DNA of 63,989 nucleotides, taken from assembly GCF_900101015.1 (NCBI RefSeq), contig NZ_FNFZ01000025.1:1-63989 (forward strand). The letters are read 5' to 3'. How positions within the stretch are numbered: position 1 is the stretch's first letter; every line of letters starts with the position of its first letter. A model generated the notes under the pieces. That model did no database searches and was not told the DNA's origin. It was given only the letters and a program-made list of their open reading frames with translations. Made by a program: the position numbers and the translations under genes. Shown piece by piece: positions 26,116 to 32,367 of the stretch. This stretch comes from Sarcina sp. DSM 11001 (lineage in GTDB: Bacteria; Bacillota; Clostridia; Lachnospirales; Lachnospiraceae).

Positions 26116-26703
26116 TTATACTGGATTAATTGAAAAAAAGCCATCACGGTTGCAGTAAAAAAAGATCCTTCTGACTCCCCTGATTTTAAACCGTGCTTCG
26201 GCGTTTCCCTCCGGATAGAGTTTCACCATCTGCATTTCATCAGAAGATGCCGCTGCCGCAAAGGAAATATAATGGTCCTTAGTCATGCTGTGATCGATCC
26301 GCACATAATATTCATCTTCTACGCGCTCGATGAAAAGCCTGTGGCGCTCGTCTGCAGGTTCTACTTCTAAAGGTGTGAGCAGGATCCCGTGGCAATGAAT
26401 AGCCGCTTCACCCATGCTGTGTATGGCATTGCCGCACACCGGGCAGACATAGAATCTGGACCGCAGCATATTGGCAGACACATTTGAATTGAAAACAGTA
26501 TTGCCGGAGATCAGTTCCGTTACCGAAATCCTGAACGCCTCTGCGATCGGTTCCAGGAGTGTGATATCCGGATATCCTTTTGCCGTCTCCCATTTCGAGA
26601 CGGTCTTGTCGCTTACCCCGAGTTTTTCCGCCAGCCGGGCCTGGGTCATCCCGCTTTTTTCCCGCAGTTCTCTGATCACTGCACCTGTAACATATTGGTT
26701 CAT
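26116..26703 (-). CDS. XRE-family regulator with superoxide-reductase-like C-terminal domain
   Basis: A 195-aa protein. Residues about 5-65 are a Cro/CI helix-turn-helix (REKSGMTQARLAEKLGVSDK, WETAKGYPD). Residues about 85-110 hold a CPVCGNAIHSMGEAAIHCHG segment, and the rest resembles the desulfoferrodoxin/superoxide reductase fold (HSMTKDHYISF, compare HPMxxxHYI). The full set of iron-ligand histidines is not obvious, so it may sense metal or redox rather than catalyse. The ATG at 26703 has GGAGGTG upstream; 18 further in-frame codons are unlikely to be used. Target genes unknown. Confidence 0.8.
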   Translation of the reverse strand: MNQYVTGAVIRELREKSGMTQARLAEKLGVSDKTVSKWETAKGYPDITLLEPIAEAFRISVTELISGNTVFNSNVSANMLRSRFYVCPVCGNAIHSMGEAAIHCHGILLTPLEVEPADERHRLFIERVEDEYYVRIDHSMTKDHYISFAAAASSDEMQMVKLYPEGNAEARFKIRGVRRIFFYCNRDGFFSINPV

Positions 26704-26892
26704 ATTATTTTTCACCTCCATGTACAGATTGTAGATCAAGGCGGCTGTATGCACCACCTACGGTAAGTAGAGTTCAGGCGGATGTCATTTTTCACTGATC
26801 AGGTCCCATTTCAGGTTTTCAGCCCATTAAACAAGTTTTACTTTTGATTTTGCTCTTCTTCAAAACCTGTTGTGCAGGGCATACCATTCCAT

Positions 26893-27756
26893 TCAAAATA
26901 ATGTCATCTGCTCATATCGCTCCGGCAGCTCATGCATATAGGCAAAACAGGCCTCCGGCGTATGCAGAATACCGTGTTTTTCACATTGGTCATGGAACCA
27001 TGTCATAAGCTCTGCATTGCGGCTGCTGACCACCTCATAACTGTTCCCGTATTTTTCCCTGTATTTCAGTGAAAGCCCCGGGAAATACCTGTCCACCGCC
27101 CGGTAATAGTACTCCCTGTCACCTTCCCGAAGCGTCATGCCCATATTCCAGCAGATGATCCCCTTTACGCCTGCGTCGATACACCAGTCCACAATTGCCT
27201 CCACGTTTTCCTTCGTGTCCGTCAGAAAGGGGAGGATAGGTGTCATCCAGACAACTGTCGGTATACCGGCTCTCTGAAACTCCTTCAGCACCTCATATCT
27301 GTGCCGGGAATTGCAGACATTCGGTTCCAGCTTCCTGCTCAGTCCCTCATCGGCAATCGTCAGCGTCATCTGGACAAGGGCTTTTGCTTTTCTGTTGATA
27401 CTCGTAAAAAGATCCAGGTCTCTGAGGACCCGGTCTGATTTCGTGAGGACTGCTGCTCCGAAGCCGTACCGGTCGATCAGCTCCAGGCAGCGCCGGACGA
27501 TCCTCAGATCCATCTCGCAGGGCTGATAAGGATCGCACATCGATCCGGTTCCGATCATGATCTTTTTTCTCTTCGTCCGCAGGATCTTTTCCAGAAGTTC
27601 CGGGGCATTCTCCTTGACCTCAATATCTTCGAAGGGGTGAGTAAACTGATAGCACCGGCTGCGGGAATCACAATAGACACAGCCATGCATACAGCCGCGG
27701 TATACATTCATTCCATTCTCCCGGTTGAGGAGCGTTTTGGCCTGTACAAAATGCAT
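26893..27756 (-). CDS. SPL-family radical SAM protein
   Basis: A 287-aa protein with the 4Fe-4S motif CMHGCVYCDSRS (CxxxCxxC) near residue 22 and the layout of spore-photoproduct-lyase-like and Rv2578c-like proteins (FVQAKTLLNRE at the start, MIGTGSMCDPYQPCE, LTKSDRVLRDLDL, VVWMTPILPFLTD). The family is widespread, but most members have no assigned reaction; a DNA-repair or nucleic-acid role is possible. It is a single gene in this stretch. Confidence 0.82.
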   Translation of the reverse strand: MHFVQAKTLLNRENGMNVYRGCMHGCVYCDSRSRCYQFTHPFEDIEVKENAPELLEKILRTKRKKIMIGTGSMCDPYQPCEMDLRIVRRCLELIDRYGFGAAVLTKSDRVLRDLDLFTSINRKAKALVQMTLTIADEGLSRKLEPNVCNSRHRYEVLKEFQRAGIPTVVWMTPILPFLTDTKENVEAIVDWCIDAGVKGIICWNMGMTLREGDREYYYRAVDRYFPGLSLKYREKYGNSYEVVSSRNAELMTWFHDQCEKHGILHTPEACFAYMHELPERYEQMTLF

Positions 27757-27777
27757 CTCTTTATTTACTTCCTCTTT

Positions 27778-27861
27778 TTACTTCCTCTTTTTAGGAGCCG
27801 GCAGCTCTTCGTACATCGCTTCCAGCAGTTTCCTCAGGAAATCCATATTCTCAACAGGAGC
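27778..27861 (-). pseudogene. Remnant of a TfoX-like gene (C-terminal 27 codons)
   Basis: Directly after the stop of the gene at 27862, an open frame reads VENMDFLRKLLEAMYEELPA then PKKRK and a stop. This matches the C-terminus of the intact TfoX-like protein at 29541-29864 (VENREFLQELLNAMYDELPA, PKKKK). The first three quarters are missing and there is no start. A 15-bp direct repeat (AAAAAGAGGAAGTAA) closes it. It records a duplication followed by deletion. Confidence 0.75.
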
Positions 27862-28077
27862 TTATCTGATCCTCTCGACAATCAGATCTGCAGATCCCTC
27901 TTCCAGAGAATTGTACTCGTCAAAATGTATGTGGCTTCCCGGGGCCTCTTCCGCAAGAGACGCCAGATGTTTCGCCAGAGAAAGCAAGCCCTCCCGGTTT
28001 GCCCGGATGACCGCAGCTTTTCCATCAACGCTGGTGCTGATTGTAAAGCCTTCCACCCATTTCAGATCCATAGACAT
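27862..28077 (-). CDS. Small protein, possibly Imm32-like
   Basis: A 71-aa protein starting at ATG 28077, with GGGAG six bases upstream; longer versions would overlap the preceding gene. The pattern VIRANREGLLSLAKHLASLA then GSHIHFDEYNSLEEGSADLI resembles small proteins grouped as immunity protein 32. No toxin is adjacent, so an immunity role is only a possibility. It lies 16 bp downstream of the MazG-like gene and is probably co-transcribed. Confidence 0.55.
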   Translation of the reverse strand: MSMDLKWVEGFTISTSVDGKAAVIRANREGLLSLAKHLASLAEEAPGSHIHFDEYNSLEEGSADLIVERIR

Positions 28078-28093
28078 AGGTATCTCCCACTTC

Positions 28094-28414
28094 TCAGAGC
28101 CTGTCATACTTTGCCGCGCTTCCCTTTGATTTCTCAACGGGATACTTTGCCTCGTTCTGGTCCATCTTTCGATTTACGATTTCGTCTTCGTCCAGATCCA
28201 GCTTGTCGAGCAGGTTCCGGCAGTATACGAGCACATCCGCAAGCTCCTCTCCGACATGTTTCAGATCATAATCCGTATCGCTCCACTGAAAACACTCCAG
28301 CAGTTCGTTGGCTTCTATAGAAATGGATTTCGCCAGGTTTGCAGGAGTATGAAACTGATCCCAGTCGCGGTCTTCGGTAAACTGACGTATTCTTCTGATG
28401 GTTTCATCTTTCAT
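28094..28414 (-). CDS. MazG-like nucleotide pyrophosphohydrolase
   Basis: A 106-aa all-alpha NTP pyrophosphohydrolase. The metal-binding pattern is EANELLECF followed by EELADVLVYC (ExxE(x)n ExxD). It belongs to the short single-domain group related to dCTPase/RS21-C6, which turns (d)NTPs into NMP and pyrophosphate for pool clean-up. GAGGAG lies before the ATG. The gene probably forms a pair with the small protein downstream. Confidence 0.88.
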   Translation of the reverse strand: MKDETIRRIRQFTEDRDWDQFHTPANLAKSISIEANELLECFQWSDTDYDLKHVGEELADVLVYCRNLLDKLDLDEDEIVNRKMDQNEAKYPVEKSKGSAAKYDRL

Positions 28415-28492
28415 ATTAATGTACTCCTCCTCCCGGAATCACTCTTTCCTTTTTTCCTTTTATAGTATCTTATAAGATATGTGAGCAGGCGA

Positions 28493-29020
28493 TCATTTGC
28501 AGTATCTGTAAAAATCCCTCACGTCATCAAGCCTTATCTTCCTTCCAATTTTGATCGGGTTCCCGTCTTTGAAGAACAGGCTTTGCTCCCCAAGAATCGT
28601 CCCATGACCCTCCTGGTCGGTCCTTGCCATGTGGATAAGCTGATAACCGTCAAATTCGTGGAGGACCAATTCTATATATCCCTTCAGTGTGATCTCTGTT
28701 TTTTTCAAAAGCCTGATCAGAGCATTTATATCATATTTCTCTTTGTCATATTCATTCTGCCTGATCTTCCATTCTGACGGGTCATTGTTTTCAGCTTTGA
28801 TATTAAATACATAATAGGCAGGAGAAAAAAATTTGTATTCGTCTGCCCTTTTTCCAAAGATCACACAGTGTTCGTACCTGAACACGCTGACTCTTTTAAT
28901 CTTATTGCCGTTAATGAAAAAATAGGCCCTGTAAGCGGGAATGAACCCATTGTCCCGCCTGGCACAGATGTAATACTTTGATCCATTATCATGAGGGGCA
29001 TTTTGGCGAATGCTGAACAT
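28493..29020 (-). CDS. Conserved-looking protein of unknown function
   Basis: A 175-aa soluble protein with no signal or membrane segment. It is rich in aromatic and charged residues (SKYYICARRDNGFIPAYRAYFF near the start; KDGNPIKIGRKIRLDDVRDF near the end). No motif I recognise. GGAG six bases before ATG 29020 favours this start over the GTG twelve bases upstream. It lies 78 bp upstream of the MazG-like gene on the same strand. Confidence 0.55.
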   Translation of the reverse strand: MFSIRQNAPHDNGSKYYICARRDNGFIPAYRAYFFINGNKIKRVSVFRYEHCVIFGKRADEYKFFSPAYYVFNIKAENNDPSEWKIRQNEYDKEKYDINALIRLLKKTEITLKGYIELVLHEFDGYQLIHMARTDQEGHGTILGEQSLFFKDGNPIKIGRKIRLDDVRDFYRYCK

Positions 29021-29175
29021 ATTCATCTCCACTATACTTGGCGGTTTCTACACCTGTTATTCATTAAAAAGGATCCGGCTATTATAAAAACAAAACTTTA
29101 TCAAAAAACCTGAATGCAAAAAAACCGGAGCAGCTAAATCAATCGTAAACTATTCCTATTTTGCATAGCTTTATC

Positions 29176-29367
29176 GTTACTGTCCACGCCCCCTCGAAGG
29201 GCGTGGACATGTAACGCTTGCGCGCGGTGATTCAACAATGCGAAGCTTTGTTATATGCTTCGCTGTGCACAACACACTCTGAGAGTGTGTTTGCGCCGTT
29301 GAACTCGGGTTTTTCGCGAAAAAGCCGCGAAAAACGCCTCGAGTTTCGAGCCGGTCTGTACTGTAAC
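29176..29367. repeat. Dispersed hairpin element, copy 2 (about 190 bp)
   Basis: Ordered modules: an end box CGTTAC-TGTCC, a hairpin with arms 29182-29192 and 29198-29208, a variable middle with smaller palindromes (CACACTC/GAGTGTG), then the conserved AACTCGGGTTTTTCGCG ... CGCGAAAAACGCCTCGAGTT double hairpin, and an end box CTGTACTGTAACG roughly inverse to the first. It lies in the 520-bp spacer between two leftward genes. No protein is encoded; the rest of the spacer shows nothing else. Confidence 0.75.
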
Positions 29368-29540
29368 GCTTTATCCTCTTCGCCCTGCATCCCGGCCGAA
29401 GCCATAGCAGTTTGAAAGAAGAAGCTCGTACGTCTGTATATCCTTTCGATCTTATCAGTCAGCTGAAATCTGTTTTCCTGTCACGTCAAACACAAAAGAT
29501 TCTGAATAGTCCTGGAACGGCCAGACTTCGTTTTCATCGA

Positions 29541-29864
29541 TTATTTCATCCTTTTCTTTTTCTTTGGAGCCGGCAGTTCATCATACATGGCATTCAGCAG
29601 TTCCTGCAGAAACTCCCTATTCTCCACATTGTCCACAAGCAGCATTTCTTTTGCGCCTTCATAGGGCAGTTCCTTATCCGCGTCCGGCATCATCGCCACA
29701 GCAGATTTTGTCGGCTTCACCAGAAAACGGTCATCATAGATACCACCGACGATCCTGCCGCGATAGTAAACAATATATTCACCCATCATCGCATGGCAGG
29801 AAATATCATCCAGCCCGGAAAGCTGGTCCAGTATGAAATTCAGATATCCTTTACTTGATGCCAT
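29541..29864 (-). CDS. TfoX/Sxy N-terminal-domain protein
   Basis: A 107-aa protein matching the TfoX N-terminal domain alone (DISCHAMMGEYIVYYRGRIVGGI and RFLVKPTKSA). In Gammaproteobacteria the domain occurs in competence regulators; stand-alone versions in Bacillota have no proven role. The tail is Lys-rich (APKKKKRMK). ATG 29864 has AAGGAG nine bases upstream; a TTG two codons earlier is too close to it. A C-terminal remnant of a paralogue lies at 27778. Confidence 0.8.
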   Translation of the reverse strand: MASSKGYLNFILDQLSGLDDISCHAMMGEYIVYYRGRIVGGIYDDRFLVKPTKSAVAMMPDADKELPYEGAKEMLLVDNVENREFLQELLNAMYDELPAPKKKKRMK

Positions 29865-29993
29865 ATACAATCGCTCCTTCTTAATCTTCCTTGAAAATAC
29901 TCATATAGTCTCCTTGTTCCATTTCTCCTTGTGGATCAATATTCCGGTAATACAATCCATTTCTCCTTTAATGATACTCCGGATCCTTCTATT

Positions 29994-30032
29994 TTGATCG
30001 TCACTGTTGATCGTCACTGTTGATCGTCACTT
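29994..30032. repeat. Three 13-bp tandem repeats
   Basis: Three copies of TTGATCGTCACTG (the last ending T) end four bases before the stop codon of the WYL gene. Confidence 0.85.
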
Positions 30033-30035
30033 TCG

Positions 30036-31121
30036 TCACTTTCCGGCGGGGTCCCCTCCATAGGCCTCATACGCCTTCCTGTACTCTTCCCGCAGCAGGT
30101 CGCGGAGGGATTGGGGCTGCAGGACCTGTGCCTCGCCGCCGAACCTGTAAAAATACTGCAGGATCTGGTAGGTGGAGCACTCAAAATGGTAATTCCCATT
30201 TTCATCAATCTCAGAAGGGAGGGGTTTCATATACTGGATCGCCTTGTAAAGCTGCTTTCCCTTCTGTGTCAGATGCACGACGCATTCTTCCTTTTCCCCG
30301 ACCAGGAACTGGACGCGGCCGTGCGCGATTTTTTCCTCGATCTCTTTCTTTTCTGAAGAGGACAGGCTTCCGGACCGGATCCCTGACGCAGAGAGGATCC
30401 TGACATCCACAAGGCGTGACAGGCGGAAGGATGCTATGCGCTCATCTGATTTGAGCCCGCCTTTTAGCACGCAGCGGCCGACAAGGTAGTGGAAGATCCC
30501 AGCTTCATTGGGAAGGATACCGTACACGCGAAGGTCCCAGGATGTCTCTTCTCCCCTGGGGTTCCGTGTCGTGATCCGCAGAAGCTTTCCCGCTGCTGCG
30601 GCGGCATCGGCTTGGGAGATCCACTCGTTGAAGTAAAAAGCCTCCCGCTGGTACTGCGTATGAGAAGCGTACTCCTCTATAAGAGCCTTCATATATCTGG
30701 CAGGTTTGTTCCTGTAAAAAGCGGCGTCAGGCCAGTCCGGGTCATAAAAGAGATCGCTGTTCCGGTTGCTCAGCCTGAACAGGACGGATATTCCCTTGGG
30801 GTACGATACCGCCTTCATCTCCAGTTCCTTTCGGACGGGTAAAAGGAGGGCCTTCGTGACGGCCTCCGCCGTCTCGGGATCAAGCCTTTTTTTCTGCATC
30901 CCGAGGTTTTCCAGCTGCAGGAGGATCGTCTGCCTTCTCCTTTCGAGCGTCTGTGAGATGGACGCCCCCGCCTGCGGTGCAAAGCGATACAAAAGCTCGT
31001 TGAAGAACCCGTTCTTCGTCAGCTGCGGGGCGAACTGCTCCCGGTCCGCCTCCAGGATCTCCTGAGCGTGCAGCGATAGATTGACGCGCTGTTTCTGCTC
31101 CGGATTAAGTTCCAATACCAT
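30036..31121 (-). CDS. WYL-domain transcriptional regulator
   Basis: A 361-aa protein. The N-terminal ~80 residues are charged and helical, followed by a WYL-type ligand-sensing region (RGEETSWDLRVYGILPNEAG, FHYLVGRCVLKGG, IASFRLSRLVDVRIL) and a C-terminal extension (QILQYFYRFGGEAQVLQPQSLRDLLREEY). WYL proteins often bind nucleic acid or oligonucleotide-like ligands and control stress and defence genes. The start at 31121 has GGGGGCAGG upstream; a start 11 codons earlier has no site. It is divergent from the 925-aa protein gene, with 1.2 kb of structured DNA between, so it may control that gene. Confidence 0.8.
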   Translation of the reverse strand: MVLELNPEQKQRVNLSLHAQEILEADREQFAPQLTKNGFFNELLYRFAPQAGASISQTLERRRQTILLQLENLGMQKKRLDPETAEAVTKALLLPVRKELEMKAVSYPKGISVLFRLSNRNSDLFYDPDWPDAAFYRNKPARYMKALIEEYASHTQYQREAFYFNEWISQADAAAAAGKLLRITTRNPRGEETSWDLRVYGILPNEAGIFHYLVGRCVLKGGLKSDERIASFRLSRLVDVRILSASGIRSGSLSSSEKKEIEEKIAHGRVQFLVGEKEECVVHLTQKGKQLYKAIQYMKPLPSEIDENGNYHFECSTYQILQYFYRFGGEAQVLQPQSLRDLLREEYRKAYEAYGGDPAGK

Positions 31122-31667
31122 CCCTGACCTGCCCCCTTCTTTCCTGTCAAACATTCGTCTTGCTTACGGTTATGAGCATAGATCACAGACTCACATGCAA
31201 GAAGTTGCGCATGCTGTCGCGTCCTCGATGCTCTCAGCCCGCTCCAAACATTCGGGATTCCGCCTGGCTGCGGACACTTGCTCGTTGTTTATTCGTGTTT
31301 TTTCATCTGTATCATTGTACCATGAAAGGAACAAAAAGCCCATAATAATCCCGTAAAAACCATATAAACAGGAACAATAAAATATTTTTCATGTTCATTT
31401 ACGGTCAATTCCGCAATGAGTATACTGTATAACAGAACAGGGGAGCCGCTCCCCTGAACAAAGCCGCCCAAACCTGCGGCCTTTAACCTTGACAAGTGCA
31501 TACAGGAAGAAAACAGTGACTTACTCCAACGCATATGCTTGATGAGAATATGCGCCCTGAAAACGGCGGGTGCGGGATGCACGCGTGTCCACAGGGTGAA
31601 GCGTACTCAAGTGCCGGAAGATGATCATGTGCTTAAAATGCGCATGTGCTTAAAAGAGCTGAGCAGA

Positions 31668-31940
31668 GAATGGCTGTAAAGGACAGCCATTCCGCCATCC
31701 GAATAAGCCCGCGGGTGGCGGCGATCGACTGCCTTCTGAGAATCTTTGGGAATAACGAGGCGCCGCTTATGGCGCAGCGCCTGAAAGGTTCTCACCCGAT
31801 TCCGCAAAACGCGGAAGATCTCCCACATGGAGGGAGGCCCCGGAAACATCGGGGCGGGGGGGGGCTTGAAGGCCGGGCAGGCGCGGCCGGAGACACGGCC
31901 TGTCCACTGGAGAGGAGCAGGAGGACTTTTTATAATTTCC
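31668..31940 (+). ncRNA. Candidate structured non-coding RNA (strand uncertain)
   Basis: A GC-rich run inside a 1,246-bp gene-free stretch (31122-32367) contains at least six consecutive hairpins: a 10-bp perfect stem at 31668-31692, CCGCCA/TGGCGG (about 31692-31721), a nested AGGCGC/GCGCCT stem (about 31758-31782), TTCCGC/GCGGAA (about 31799-31815), CTCCC/GGGAG, CCCCG/CGGGG (about 31838-31854), and GGCCG/CGGCC. CTTTTTATA follows at about 31926 on the plus strand. Short frames on both strands have no ribosome site or codon pattern worth trusting. An RNA gene is an inference from structure; I do not recognise the family. Confidence 0.4.
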
Positions 31941-32152
31941 TCAGAGGCAGCGAATAAGAACGCTTCCTTTCCAGTCTAAACAATAATCGCTGCCGGAAGA
32001 CGCTGCGATCCTGCCCTTACATGGTTGAGATCCGGCGGCCTGACGCTCTGCGTCTAACCCGACACGGAGTCCCGCCCCTTACACGGCCGGGACCCGGCGA
32101 CGAAACGAACTGCAATTTGTGCAATGTAATTACTACAATTCCTGAGAACAAG

Positions 32153-32325
32153 TAATCAGACAGAAAACCAATGGGCAGACGGTTCTGCGTGGTTTTCCCA
32201 GATGACGTACTTCTATGGTCTATTGTGATTCTTAATGCATCCCTGAGAATGGGACGCAAAAGCCACGCGGATGTTTGTCATCGGATAGTCTGCCCATTGG
32301 TTTTCTGTCTGATTATTTTTTAGAA
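32153..32325 (+). repeat. 27-bp perfect inverted repeat enclosing a folded 109-nt segment
   Basis: Arms 32153-32179 and 32289-32315 are perfect complements. Inside, GCGTGG pairs with CCACGC and TCCCA with TGGGA, so the arms continue as an imperfect stem with an open tip. ATTATTTTTTAG follows on the plus strand, 43 bp before the next ATG. It could be a leader attenuator, a small RNA with its terminator, or a MITE-like insertion with 27-bp terminal repeats. Just upstream (about 32010-32100) an imperfect ~30-nt direct repeat around CCCTTACA(T/C)GG occurs twice. Confidence 0.8.
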
Positions 32326-32367
32326 CAAAACGGAGATTTTTAACAGAACAGATCTAATATAGAAAAA

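Noticed and set aside
31646-31957. 103-codon frame in the gene-free stretch
   Set aside because: No ribosome site, and its DNA is better explained by consecutive hairpins. Kept only as part of a possible RNA.
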